Below are positions 22,660-54,424 of a DNA stretch of 64,000 nucleotides, in pieces. Origin of the DNA: Mastigias papua (lineage: Eukaryota > Cnidaria > Scyphozoa > Rhizostomeae > Mastigiidae); NCBI GenBank assembly GCA_964019165.1, contig OZ025272.1, forward strand, positions 13,154,031 through 13,218,030. Direction: 5' to 3'. The translations under genes were made by a program, and so were the position numbers. Numbering within the stretch: position 1 is the stretch's first letter; each line of letters starts with the position of its first letter. The notes below the pieces were generated by a model. The model worked only from the letters and a program-made list of their open reading frames with translations. It was not told the DNA's origin and did no database searches.

Positions 22660-25600
22660 TGAATCGAGTTGTGCATTGAGATTTGAATACAAAGCCAATG
22701 ACGGAAAATGATTCAATGATTTTTATCAATGGTTGCCTATAGTATTGTATGTGCGCTTAAGAAGCGTGAATGGGCACAGCTCCAAAGATCAAGGGCTTGA
22801 TTTTTCCTATTTACGTCCAATGCTCAAAAACAATGGCCAATTGAGGCCCAGAATACTCATGAATGTACGATGGCTTAGCCAATAAAAATAAGTTATTCTA
22901 TGCGATTGATTGAGGGCCATTTCTAGGGACTGATGCAGAACAGTCAGGGGGTCTCAAATTTAAATTTGTAAACAAACTAATATTACCCCTTCCAGTACAT
23001 GATCTCAAATCGCCGCGTCTTATAGATGATGCTCTTTTTGCCGCACTTCTCATAAGCAAATCTGCAAACACATCCTTCCCTGCAATTATGAACAAAGCAC
23101 ACGGTAACAAGGTAACTATGACACAAACAATATAAAGCTACCAATTTTGCAAGCTGAGATCGCTACCGCCGCAGATTTACTGGCTTTCTTTTCTCATCCA
23201 AGCAACAAGGCCTTGCAATACGGTATTCGCCGTTGTCAAAAATTGGAACAGTTGTATTTGATTCCACAATCAATACTTGCAAATAGTATAATCTGTGCAA
23301 TAGAATAACCTTATGTATTCCTAATCTGCAAATAATTTAGAATTGCATACAATCATATCACTATTTCTCCATCTGTGAATTTTTTCATATTCAATATCAA
23401 ATTCTACAATTGCAAACTACTTACTACACACTACGTATAATCTAACTGACAAAACAAAAAGGACGATACTATGAAGTGCAAAATACCATGACAACTCCTC
23501 AGCCATTAAGATGAACAGCACTTAACAGGACAAAACTAAAAATACGACTACAAAAATACATATAAATGATTTTTATTTATAAATACTTCAGCCAGGATAT
23601 ATCTGAACAATTTTTATCACACATCCTCTTTTCCCTAACTATGCAAGCTTTTCTGGATTCTGGGATTGCCACAATTTAGAGTGTTGAAGGTAGGAGAGAG
23701 ACGGAACTATTTAGGGATAAGCTTGGGCTAACATCTTCCGGGGGTTAGCCGATCTTTCAAAGATCTACAGGAAGAATGATATTGTAAAAGTGCTTACCGA
23801 ATGGGAGAAACATACCAAAAACGAGAAAATTACCGAATGGGACGGAAGATTAAAAGTAAGCACATCATAATGTTGCATCCTCAAAGCTTTTTGATATACC
23901 CATCAGTGAAAACAATAAACCAACATAATTTGAAAAGACACGTTTTTCAAAACCTAACTCAGAGCAAATGCGAGTATATCGGGGTTCATACACATCCTAC
24001 CTAAAATTTCTTCCTGACTCTTCCTGACTTTTTTTCTTGAAAATGAAGGTCTTTTTCCTGACTATATATCAGAAATACATAATATTTTCATGACCAACTG
24101 GTGCTACGAATGATGCGAGCGAATTACCCATTTTTCAAAACTAAGTAATTAAGCACATTTTTACAAATTGGGTAAGAAAAGGAGGCTCTCTGCTCAACTG
24201 GAACAAAAAAATATGACAAACTGCGCAAAGTGTAGTGTTTTCTATTGGGTATCAAAGAATTCATCTGCATGGAAAATAATAATTCCTGACTTTTTGCTGA
24301 ATTTCTACAAGTTTCAACCAAATTTCCTGACTTTTCGTAACTCTTGAAACAGTTTTTTCCTGATTTTTTCTGACCACATGAACCCTGCATATGCACTTAT
24401 TCTGGAACAGGTTGGAACAGTTTTGACATAAAATGACAACTTCAGTAGAAGATATCTTTCAGCAGTTTCAACAAATAGTCATGACAACACTACTCTCAGA
24501 AAAATGGAGCATGACACGAACCCAAGAAAGTCTCACTAGGCAGCATTTTCATCGTAAAGCAGAAAAAGACCTGATAAAATCACATTACTTTCAAATACTC
24601 ATGCAACCCGGACATGACTCAGAATGGCTTTTACTCAGTTCCATGTCGAACACTTCCGGGTTGCTTCGTAAATGCAAGATTGCAGGTAGCAGCTTTTAAT
24701 TAAAACAATTGACATGAGGAGTAGCTTCAAGATAACAACTTACCCCTTGCAGTGTAACCACCTTTTCTGCTGCTTGGTTTTCCACAGCTTCTTTCCCCTA
24801 AGACTCTCATCAATTAATGCCACAAGGAAGCTCTAATCTTCAGTGTCGAAGAACGCACACAAGTACCTCGCTCAATTAAGTAGTAAGACACTATTGACCT
24901 TAGATGCGTGAAGATATGTCTTTCACGATGCAACATCGATCCGTTGTTGTTCGGCATGGATCTAGCATGATGTAAAAACTGGATCCCTTTTCTGGCCAAG
25001 TTCTGTTTAGCTTCTCTCTCTCACATTGCCACTTATGCAACAAGCATACTTGGCCAGAAATACCAGAATGAACCTAAATATGACAAGAAAGAGTAGATTT
25101 AATGAACCATTCACGTCCTGGTCACTCTTTTACATCACTACCAAAAGAATGTTCTTGAATGGCAAACTTCGTCGCTCCTAATGCAACCATATTTGCTAGG
25201 CGCTTTATGTACCTAGTTAGATGTACAGAAGATCTCTAAAAGACTCATGGTAAAGCAGAAGATTTCCAAGATGACACTACCCTATCCCACAGTTTGACAA
25301 CGTCCTACAGGGACTGTAGTGTCCACTCCCTTGTCGCTTTCCAACATCGCAGGTATTACAATCCGTTGTTTGATGATGTTGCGTTAATTCGAGTTCAACA
25401 TTCTATTTGGGATGGCATGAGGTGTCCAAACACGTTATTACTATATGGAATGATGTTCAAACATGGTAGAAGAAACTTCAGAGTTTCAAAATTATCAAAA
25501 GCTGATCACATTTCTAAATATCCTAGGCCATACTGCTTTTCAACACCGCAAAGTATGGGCAAGACCATGCTAAAATAGGCCCTAGTTACGAAAAGTCTTG

Positions 25601-25809
25601 TTACTTTCTTAATTCTCAAATTGTATTCCCAGCCATGGTATGTCGTTCCTGCCTTTTCCTACTACAATGCTTGCCAAAAGTAGTTGTAACACACACACAA
25701 TTGCATGAATTTTCGACTCCTGTAGCTTTTCCGTAACGCTAATTAAAATGTAAACCCCTTTCCTTTCATAAACAATGTCGAGTTGATATCCAAAGCCCAT
25801 AGCCTTCTA
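22660..25809. other. Non-coding region with no recognised gene
   Basis: No coding region is supported. Frames at 22,898-23,110 (minus), 24,433-24,699 (plus) and 25,294-25,578 (plus) match no family I know and lack splice or start support. A CCTGACTTTTT-rich stretch (about 24,005-24,390) looks like part of a dispersed repeat. Confidence 0.5.
24005..24390. repeat. CCTGACTTTTT-rich dispersed-repeat fragment
   Basis: TTCCTGACTTTT or close variants recur at least six times. The right side carries GCAGGGTTCATGTGGTCAG when read in reverse. The family was not identified. Confidence 0.4.
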
Positions 25810-26882
25810 CACTAGGGAGACAAAAGTATTGCAACACCCTGTCAAAAATGGCGGCTTTCTACAGCCAATGGCCTACTCTTTGAAATTTACATAACAAAAT
25901 TATCACAATGCAGGGGCTACTTTCATCTTAACTTTGGCTGCAAAATATTCGTCATTCATTCAACTTCGAACAAAAACAAACTTTTTAACTCTATCGAGAA
26001 TTATTGACAGAAAAATTGACGAAAGTGTTGAAGGAGTGACGTTAAAAGTTTAGGCAGTAATTTTAGGAAGGTGGCAAGAAGAAATTAGCGTAACAGTGCG
26101 TATAGCTGAAAGCAAGAGTGAGATACTTAAAAGGTTCAAGGCCAGCATAGTTCAGGCCTAGGCTTGGCTTTGAATTGTTTGTTAAACTATCTCTCGCTAT
26201 CAAGAAGAAAAAGATTTTAGTTCATAAAGCAATTTCAGGTGAGTCATCTTTGGAAGCCCTCCTTGTATATGAAATAACTTAAGCATGTAAGAAACTAAAA
26301 ATAGCATTGCTTTAAGAGCTTCCCCGGTATATCCGACTTGAATGGTTTTAGACAATTCGTACAAGAATAATTGCAAAGCCTGTGCTCTTGCAGCAACTGC
26401 AGGAAAGAAAGTTTAAAAAATAACATGCTTATTGTCATTGCATAGCGTGTCTCGCGTAAAACTGCACACGGAACAAAGATAGCGAATATTTAAATGAAGA
26501 GAACCCGCACAGCAAACATTTTTGTACAAAATGTCAGTCCAATATATTTCATCGTTAATAGAAATGAATTACCATAGTATTTTGTCAGAAAATGCGTATT
26601 GTTACGTTATTTCTTCTTACAACCTTCCTAAATTACTTCCTATATATTTAACGTCACTCCTTCAACACTTTCGTCAATTTTTCTGTCAATAATTCTCGAT
26701 AGAGTTAAAAAGTTTGTTTTAATTCGAAATTCAATGAATGAAGAATATTTTACAGCCAAAGTTAAGATGAAATAAGCCCCTAAATTGTGATAATTCCGTT
26801 ATGTAAATTTCAAAGATTAGGCCGGTGCCCGTAGAAAGCCGCCATTTTTGACAGGGTGTTGCAATACTTTTGTCCCCCTTTG
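25810..26882. mobile_element. Non-autonomous DNA transposon with long inverted repeats
   Basis: The left arm (25,810 to about 26,083) and right arm (about 26,619-26,882) are inverted copies of each other with moderate divergence. The ends carry GACAAAAGTATTGCAACACC, a string resembling Tc1/mariner-type termini. The left flank is TA; the right flank no longer matches, so the duplication may be mutated. The 535-bp interior has no transposase frame. This fits a foldback-type passenger element. Confidence 0.8.
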
Positions 26883-36716
<9,834 letters not shown>

Positions 36717-36960
36717 TTGACAAAGCCAAACAGTTTACTGCTAGTAATGATGTACAAGATTGTGTACAAACTCTGTCCTGAGAGCTTAAGAAATAAGTAC
36801 CAGCAGAGGTCTGAACTCTCAGCCTATCCCACGTCAAATATTTCAAATCTTCATATTCCACGATATAGTCCTACATCTATCAAAAAATGCTTCCACTTCT
36901 CTGGCTTCTCTGGTATCAAGGTATGAACCGATATTCAAATGTACTTAAGAGAAGAATCAT
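36717..36960 (+). pseudogene. LINE reverse-transcriptase C-terminal fragment
   Basis: The frame reads LLVMMYKIVYKLCPESL, then SAYPTSNISNLHIPRY and IKKCFHFSGF, followed by a stop codon where the family usually has a Trp. It is the typical tail of non-LTR retrotransposon polyproteins: a thumb-like helix, a short N-L-x-I-P segment and a K-x-F-x-Y/F-S-G motif. It is truncated on both sides and has an internal TGA, so it is dead. Confidence 0.6.
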
Positions 36961-37012
36961 CGCTTGACATATTTATAATAAATATAAAAATTGATCTTCT
37001 AAGCGATGATCA
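36956..37012. repeat. Hairpin ATCATCGCTT / AAGCGATGAT
   Basis: Ten-base inverted arms at about 36,957 and 37,002 enclose an AT-rich loop, directly after the LINE fragment. It may be a structured 3' end of that element or chance. Confidence 0.4.
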
Positions 37013-37084
37013 CAACACAACATACAAAGCAGGACACCCTAGAAGAAGAACAATATCTTCCTTTTCATTGATTTAATCGAAGGG

Positions 37085-37378
37085 ATATCGTTTAAAAAGA
37101 AGTATAAAGGTAATGGTAAGGTTGAGTCCCATGTGAGTCCCAGGGTGATTCCGTACATTGGGGAAGTGCCCGTCAAAGGGGACTCCTATCCGGAGCTGTT
37201 GGCATAGTGAGGTAGGGTGATCAGTTCCTTTCCTCGCCGCCCCAAGTTTGCCATTAGATATCTATCTGCTGCTGGGTGGATAGTGAGGGAGCATCCCAAC
37301 TACGATTCGAGGGTTCGGCTCGAACCATCGATGTTCCGTTCAGCAGTCAAACGCTCTAACTACTTGGCCACTTGACCA
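37085..37378 (-). mobile_element. tRNA-derived SINE
   Basis: On the minus strand the head starts GGTCAAGTGGCCAAGTAG, with a polymerase III A-box-like TGGCCAAGTAGTT (about 37,359-37,370) and a B-box-like GGTTCGAGCC (37,317-37,326), spaced as in a tRNA. A roughly 200-bp unrelated body follows, ending in a short ACCTTACCATTACC tail. The head no longer folds as a perfect tRNA, and the long body argues for a SINE and not a tRNA gene. Confidence 0.7.
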
Positions 37379-37946
37379 TAAAAAAGTACAAAAAAAATAA
37401 TGATAAACCATCAGTCAATTTAGTGCAGTGGAATATTTGCCTTGTTCTCCAAACCCTGATAATCAGTGGACATTGCAATAGCATAAGGGAGTCCACTTTG
37501 AGAGCTCAATCATAATTTGTCAACATATATTCCCTATATAACTGCTGGCCTAGAACTGGTGATGATTATGCGTGATAAAAGCAAAAGCTTATCGCATATT
37601 GCTAGTTCCTTCTCCCTAAAATAGCATGCTTCTGTGTAGTTAATAACACTATACCAAACAGGGCCTCCTGGTAAAACAGTACCATTCTTTTTATTCCGTA
37701 TTTGTTTTATTTTTCTTAAACTATTTTGCATGCAAATACTTTATTTAAATTGTAAAGAAGGAGTTTATTGATAGAAATGAAAAATGAAAACAAATGAAAT
37801 GAACATGGAATATGCCATCTGGCACTTAAAGTTATTGTAGTCTTGGCATGTTGTAATCTTGGCATGTTGTAGACTAAATGGTATAGAATCATCAGAAGAG
37901 AGTAGGACAACACAACATTATACTATTTGTCATTTTAGACTCGCCT

Positions 37947-45739
<7,793 letters not shown>

Positions 45740-45751
45740 AAAATTAAATTA

Positions 45752-45757
45752 AATAAA
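45752..45757 (+). terminator. Candidate polyadenylation signal, NR2E gene
   Basis: AATAAA lies 13 nt after the receptor stop codon. It is very close, so a later signal may be the one used. Confidence 0.4.
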
Positions 45758-48350
45758 AAGTAAATGACTTTAAGAAGTCTTCAAAAGACAAAGTTGTACT
45801 ATAGTAAATTTGCATTTGATATTCGCGATATAGAAGTATTCAGGAGGTAACATTTTGTTGAGAGTATGCTCTCCTATACATTTTCTATGCCTGACGATAG
45901 GCACAGCCTTCATCTCAGCAGCAATCTATACCAGGTGTGCCGTAGAAGGGGGCTCAGGGGGGCTTGGCTCTCGTTGCTAAAATGAGGAGAGATATTGAGG
46001 GGGCTCAGCCCCTTTTCGAATGAGAGTATGCATGTTAGGTGAGCTCCTAACTTGGTAGTATAAACCAGCCCCCGCTATTACGGTTCTATGAGTAGTTAAA
46101 TTACGCATAACTGATCTATCAGCTTTGAAGGGATAACAATGAAACAATTTAGTTAAAAGCAAAAGTAGATTAACATCACTGAAAACTTTCACAGTAAACT
46201 CTATCCACAGTGTAAAAGTCCATGCAGACATCAACATTAATCTACCAATACTTATTCCCAGTTGCGGGTTGAAATGCGCCAATCGTGAAAGACGAGAGTG
46301 AATTCTATTGTTTTGGAACAGCCAATCGATGCTGCGGAAGAGCTAACCAAGTAAAAGAATCTGTGGGTGAACACAAACTCTTTCTGTTTACATAGTAGTG
46401 GCTTTCATGACTTGACGCAAAAAGACTCCAAAAAGAGAAAAATTAAGTAAAATGACAGAAAAGAACAACAATGCAATAATTTAAAAGTACTATAAAAGTA
46501 ATAGCGTAGGTGTGTATTGTGTATTGGCAAAGATGTAAACAAACTGTGTCAATTATTCATACCAGCCCCTTAACTGTGTAACGTCTGGTGCAATTTGCAC
46601 GAAATATGAATCTATGGCAGCCAAATAAATACTAGTGTACTTCAGATTTCTACAGGCAAGAGGACACTATATTGGCCCTATCCAGTGATCATTGGCCCCC
46701 CCGCATTGTGCAACATACAATAGAGTGCAGCCATTCAAACTATTCAAGCTTCGAAGTAACTCCACATTCTTGGAAGAAGGGAGGCACAAGGTGAGGCAGC
46801 CCTATTCCTTAACAGTGACAAGGCCAGTTTGAATGATGCACACTTTGTTTGAACTCCTGCACTCTGTTTTCCAAGGTAATTTAACTGTATGTTGTTGCTG
46901 ATCTGCCGGCTTAGTTTTTATCCCCCATGCCACGGTCACTAACAGCTTGTTTCGGTTGCAATTGCAAGGATGTGAAAATGCATATCATGAGAATAGATTG
47001 AAATACAGTTTAGTGGAGCGGGTAGTAACTTGAGAAACTAGAATGGAAAAGAGCCCATTTATGCTCTACTCAAGTAGGGAACATGAGAAGAAAAAAGCAA
47101 ACGATTGTAATGTAACTAACAATTGATTTAAAGGAATTCATAGCAGCTGTGCTTCTGACCCCAAGGCGGGATACAGTACAACTAGGATTTTCTTCAAAAA
47201 TACGGACATGTAAGGGAAAATGGTCACATTTTTCCAAACAAAACCCAGCACTTGTGGTTTTCTTTCTAGGCCAAAACAAGACACTTGGAGCAAAGCTTTC
47301 CATGATACAGATAACAGCAGTTATGACAGATTTGTTTTTAGAGTTAAGAATAGTCAGAATGTAATTATTTGTCAGATCATAATAAGGAAAAGCGCATATA
47401 ATTTCTTAACTGGGCAGAAAACTTAGAGCGTCTTGAAATAGAATCTTCAGCTTAGTCGAGAACAGTCAGAGGTAGTCAAGCTTCAATCATAGGTGCAATT
47501 TTAGCTCCACCCAAATCGCACTCGCGTTTGGTTAACACTTGTGCAATTTCACTATAGGACGAGAATCTGCATGCATCTCAAGCAAAAAACTTTACCATGC
47601 GGAGAACAGTCATAGGCAAATAAATTTGGATAATAAGTGCAATTTAGCTATATCCAAAGCACACTTGTGCTAGTAAAACATATCAGCAATTTCGCTATTA
47701 GGCGAGAAACTCCCTGCATCTGAAAACAAAAAATTCATCCAGTGGAGAACAACAATAGGCAGTTAAACTATAGGCGAATGTGCAACGTAATTGAACCAAA
47801 AGCGCACTTGCGTTGAGATAGGAACTATAACGTTGTCTTCTCGGCTATTGCACTTTATCTATTTCAAAACCATGACGACTATTTCTTCAGAAGAAAAGAT
47901 AAGGCGAGTTATAACATGAGGTGCCATGGTTGTTAAGGTTAATTGAAATCGTAAAATAAGAACAAGGATGCAATGACTGGTTGTGACTGCAATTCAAACT
48001 AAGAAAATTGATGATTTGTCAGTGACATTAGATCAATACCCAAAATTCCTCGCAAAAGTACAAGCCCAGTGAATGCGGAAGCAGATCGATGGCCCATGAT
48101 GATTGGCCAATTACTGATAAACGTAAACAAACTTTGAGAAGAGCCGTGTAAAGACAATAGACTCGGTTACAGAATGATAAATGAGCAATGCCAAACGAGG
48201 TCAAGGAAAAGAGGCCATTGGCTCGTTTGATTGTTCTTGCTAATATGCAGGTTAATAAAGCTCAATGGATCAACCGGTGGCTGCGGTGCGCAGTTTACGA
48301 GCATGACCGGATCCTTGTAAATAGCCTGTTTAGCCATTACCTCAATGGAG
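45758..48350. other. Intergenic region between the receptor and lectin gene 2
   Basis: No coding region is supported. It includes a GGGGGCTCAG-rich patch (about 45,945-46,010) and a decayed tandem repeat of about 144 bp (47,458-47,870). Frames at 47,149-47,426 and 48,188-48,379 have no recognisable domain. Confidence 0.55.
47458..47870. repeat. Diverged tandem repeat, about 144 bp, 2.8 copies
   Basis: Copies start with GAGAACA at 47,458, 47,602 and 47,745. Each carries a CATAGG or AATAGGC string, then GTGCAA, an AAAGCGCACTTG-like stretch and a GCTATTAGGCGAGAA-like stretch in the same order. Spacing is 144 and 143 bp, with heavy divergence between copies. Confidence 0.75.
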
Positions 48351-48351
48351 C

Positions 48352-48511
48352 GTTAAGGAACAATCACTATTGTTCTTAACAATACGATATTGATGTACGC
48401 TCGCACCTGATTGGTTGACTTCAATGAACAGGCGGTGACGCAATGCTGCTCAGTGGGCAAACCAATAGTAATGCCACGTCAATTCTATGCAACGAATCTG
48501 CACGCATGCGT
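48352..48511 (+). promoter_or_regulatory. Candidate promoter of lectin gene 2
   Basis: An inverted pair of SOX-like boxes, GTTAAGGAACAAT-CACT-ATTGTTCTTAAC (48,352-48,380), is followed by CTGATTGG (inverted CCAAT), GCCACGTC and the palindrome ACGCATGCGT (48,502-48,511). A strong donor follows at 48,641. Position and content suggest a promoter. This is inference without transcript data. Confidence 0.4.
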
Positions 48512-48539
48512 CAAGGCTTGAAGTGAGAAACAGGCCACA

Positions 48540-48640
48540 AATTTTAATTTGAGTTGTTATTGCAAGAATCTTTCATGTGCATATAGGGATTCCAGTAGGA
48601 CCTCTACTTTAGAATCAATTGCAAACTTCAACGAACCAAG
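48540..48640 (+). other. Putative noncoding exon 1 of lectin gene 2
   Basis: The coding start of lectin gene 2 lies 3 nt after an acceptor, so an untranslated exon must lie upstream. The best candidate donor is ACCAAG/GTAAGT at 48,641, 130 bp after the promoter-like cluster. The exon start is not defined. Confidence 0.4.
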
Positions 48641-49658
48641 GTAAGTGATTTGAAATTTGTACGTAGTCGCTACGAAAGGGCTGTTTTAATGCAATATATT
48701 CTGACTTCTAGAAGAGAAAGTCAAGCATCGGAATTTTACCTGTAGGTACCAAGTTTTCAGCCCGTATGATCATACAAGTAAATCTGCATTTGAAATAGAA
48801 ATTTGGGGACTTGGATGCTGAAAAAGGAGGAAAATAAGTGATGCAAGACGGTAGATTTTCGGAGAAAAGCTGCTTAATTGGTGCAATTTTGTTCGGAATT
48901 TGAGACGAATATTTGGCGAGTGACCTCATGAATAGGATAACCAGCAAGTATTGATCACTCAATACATCGTCAGAGATTATTCTTGGTATGCTTGGAGATA
49001 CATCGCTATCCTTTGTTGTCGCAATACGTTCAACAAATTATCGCAAAGGCCAAAGGAAAAGGCCTTACTAACCAAGGAGCCCAATACCTAAATACAATTG
49101 GATGAGCTTCAACCACATCACGTTACCACTTGAAGTAAGAACAGTTCGCGGGATTTACTTTCAACTTGTTTACCAAAGGTCGTTGCGTTACTTCGCTTAT
49201 AAATGACTCGCACTTAGCCAGAGATCTGCAGAAGGAGGCATTGTTAGTTTCCCAAATTCAATACAGAAGACACAGTCTCAAATCTTTTAGGAAGTCGTTA
49301 CAACTCAGCTCAGGATTGTGGCAAATGTTCAAATGAAAGATAGCTGATGGAACCATGTGGTTCAAGAATCACTATTTTGTCATCAACATACAGATTGACT
49401 TGTTTCTTATCCGCCTGAGAAATGATTTCAACTAGGAGGGAGTTTAAATCTGTAACGTCTGGCAATATAAGTGCCAACCGCATTGTTATTTCAAGAGCGT
49501 AGCACCCTTTCCATATAAACCATAAACGCAGAAGAAACTTTATAGATAACATCGGGAAGATTAATATGAATTGGGAATTTAAAACAAACAGCATTTTTGC
49601 TATTGTTTCCTAAATCTTACTAAAAAGTAATAATAAACAATTTCTCTCGTTTTAGATC

Positions 49659-51692
<2,034 letters not shown>

Positions 51693-51964
51693 GGCGTCGA
51701 CGCTTCAAGCCAATGCAAATGTCTCTTAATATAGTTACCAAACTAACAAATGGTTGTTACATAGAGGACTTTTTCAGGGATGGAAACCGCTTGTTAGTTT
51801 TACACTTTAGCCAGTATCTTGGCCTCTAATCCACGACCCTTTTGAAACATTATCAACTACAGAAACCCTCTGTACACAATGAAGCATTATAGGCCTATAC
51901 GATGCATTAATGGGCCTTTCTTAGTAACTTCACACTTAACCTGGAGAACTTCATACGTAACGTA

Positions 51965-51970
51965 AATAAA
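51965..51970 (+). terminator. Candidate polyadenylation signal, lectin gene 2
   Basis: AATAAA lies 273 nt after the stop codon, a plausible distance. No other gene follows closely. Confidence 0.5.
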
Positions 51971-54038
51971 ACTTGGATATATTTATTTTTAAATACATTC
52001 TAAGCTATCATAAAATGCTACGTTTTCTCAGCATTATTGTATATTTTTTAATGTGGAATGTTGTGTTTGTTAAACGGCTAAATATGATTGTAAAACGGAG
52101 CAACAGAAGCTATGATGGTATACCAAAGCAGTTATTTCGTCAAAAGGAAAGCGACACTGCTACAGTAACAAACGTGGGCCAAAAATATAACTGCTTTGAG
52201 AACCGACTTTCCTTGTGTCCTAGCAAAACTACTTTTGTATAGAATGTCATGGTTTCTGTTCAACAGTTATGGAAGATGGTGTACAAACTTAGAATTCTCA
52301 TTGTCATGTTGAGTTTATATTTTTATAAAGATCCGAATAGACAGAGTTAAGCTTTGTCATTTCAATGATTGTTTTATAGGCATGCAATTCTCCAGAGAGC
52401 ATGAAAATCGTTGTTCGGTAGAACTATCCAAGGTTGTACCTTCACTGAATGTACGCAACTTTTTCCCTAGTCGTCTTTTGTGTGTTTATGTAGCTTTGTC
52501 GATATCAATATTACTTGAATTTTACAAACCATTTCTTTTCTCTGTCCTTCTATTCTGCTTACACTGATACTTATGAATGACGGGAGTGTACTAAATAGAA
52601 TATTTGTCTGCAATGCGATTGCTCCCGGTATACCTCGAACCATTGGTGGTTGTTCACTGACTAGCCACACAGTAGTGACAGAATGGACAAGTGTGGACAA
52701 TGACGCAATATCAAGATTGCAAGGAAAGGATAAGTTCTCCTTCCTATGACAACTACTCACCAAAGTATGGATGTCGTGTATTTGACGATGAACATGGATC
52801 CAGGTTTAAGGGTGTTTTTTCAATCACCAATCGCTTACTAAGTCTCTGTTCGCAATTACATAGCATAAAACTACTATGGTACATTTGTATAATTTCATTA
52901 CTAACGTGACTGGAAGAAGCTCTCGAGCTCCTACTCTGCAATTTAACAGTTAATCAATAAAGCCAATACTCGTATTTTCTTTCTACAGAAATATAGACTT
53001 GCTGCATCTGACAAGGCTGAAATGTCAGAAATTAAGAAAGTTATCTTCCACTTATTTAGAGTGATACTGTCTACAAAAGTGTGCATTGACCCAATGCTAT
53101 ATTCTTGTGACAGTATCAGTTTAAATGCACTAAATGATGATATCGCATTCTTCTAACAATTCAGCCATATTTGACGCAGCAAGTTTATGTTACAGTAGAA
53201 GGAAAATAAAACTGTCTCATTGAAAGAATCTCATTCAGAGAAAATGGAGAACACGAGACATACTTGGATGAATTTAGAACTTTAGGCTTAGGTTATAAGG
53301 CCGAAAGCATTGATTTCAACATAAACCCAACCACACAGCTCCTTCAAAGTAACGATAAATTTACCATCCATCAACAAGCATTTTAGTTTGACACGGCAAC
53401 AGTGCGACGTATAACCTTAATCTGCATTCATCGCCGTGCTTTTGCCAAACTATATGAATTAAGTTTGGCAACACAAAAGTTCAGCCTTATAACCTAAGCC
53501 TTAAGGGCTTTAAAGGCCATCATCTAAGTAGAGAAGTCAAAGTAGAAGTTTTGAAAGAACAACTGACACTTCCTTTAGCAAAGCATAGACCCGATGGCTT
53601 CCTACGATCCCGTTTACAATTGAAGGTTTAGGCTATGTAATTGCGAACAAGTAATTGGTAAACGCCAAATAATTACGAACACTTTCGTAGTCATATGATT
53701 GATATTTACACAAGGAGTGCCTATTTAAAGATATTAACACCATATCTGTTTTTTGAGTCATTCATGATTTATCACCAATGCTGGGTGAACTGCCGTAGAA
53801 TATATTGCTGTTATAATATTAAAATGTTACATTGTATGAATATATTGTTTACATTTACATTCATATTGGTGTAGTTCGTTTCAATATAAGGATAGCAGTA
53901 AGGGAGAAGATCCTCATATTTCCAAGAAATATAATGTACAGAAACTGTTGAACAATCTGCTCAGCACAAATGGTTTCATTTCAGGTCTGTTATCCACGGA
54001 TATAGTCTTGGCTCTGTTTATCTTTTGAGAGAGTGAGA

Positions 54039-54152
54039 AGGTGAGTGACTAGGATGTGAGTGACTTAAAGGTGAAAGACTGTAAGGTGAGTTACGAGGTG
54101 AGTTGCTAAATGAGTGACAATAAGGCGTGTTACCAGAAGGTGAGTGACTAGA
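54039..54152. repeat. GGTGAGTGAC-type minisatellite
   Basis: Units close to AAGGTGAGTGACTAG recur about eight times with drift. The flanks, ATTTCAGGTCTGTTATCC before and GAGTCGATGGT after, resemble the flanks of the repeat cluster around 54,590-54,730, so the two are probably old duplicates. Confidence 0.65.
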
Positions 54153-54424
54153 AGTGGAGAGTCAACCGTGTGAAGAGTCGATGGTTTGAGATAACTCGAT
54201 TCCACACAAGGCAATACTTTAAATAATTGCGTTAAGGGAATGCACTAAGATTGGCATTCATCAAGGATTAATATATTGAGATTGACAAGTAAAAGATTGG
54301 CACGGCCAGATCCTCATAGGTGCAAAATAATATTGACACATAATGTAAAGACACTATAGAACACTGTGTTCAAATGCTTTATGAAGCGACATCATTGAAC
54401 AGGACTGCTCCCTGTACCAGAGAA

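Noticed and set aside
22890..23110. Possible exon on either strand (plus-strand frame DLKSPRLIDDALFAALL...)
   Set aside because: Both strands are open over about 65 codons, no family is recognisable and no convincing acceptor-donor pair fits one reading.
37305..37378. True tRNA gene
   Set aside because: A and B boxes are present, but the arms do not pair well and a 200-bp body follows. A SINE fits better.
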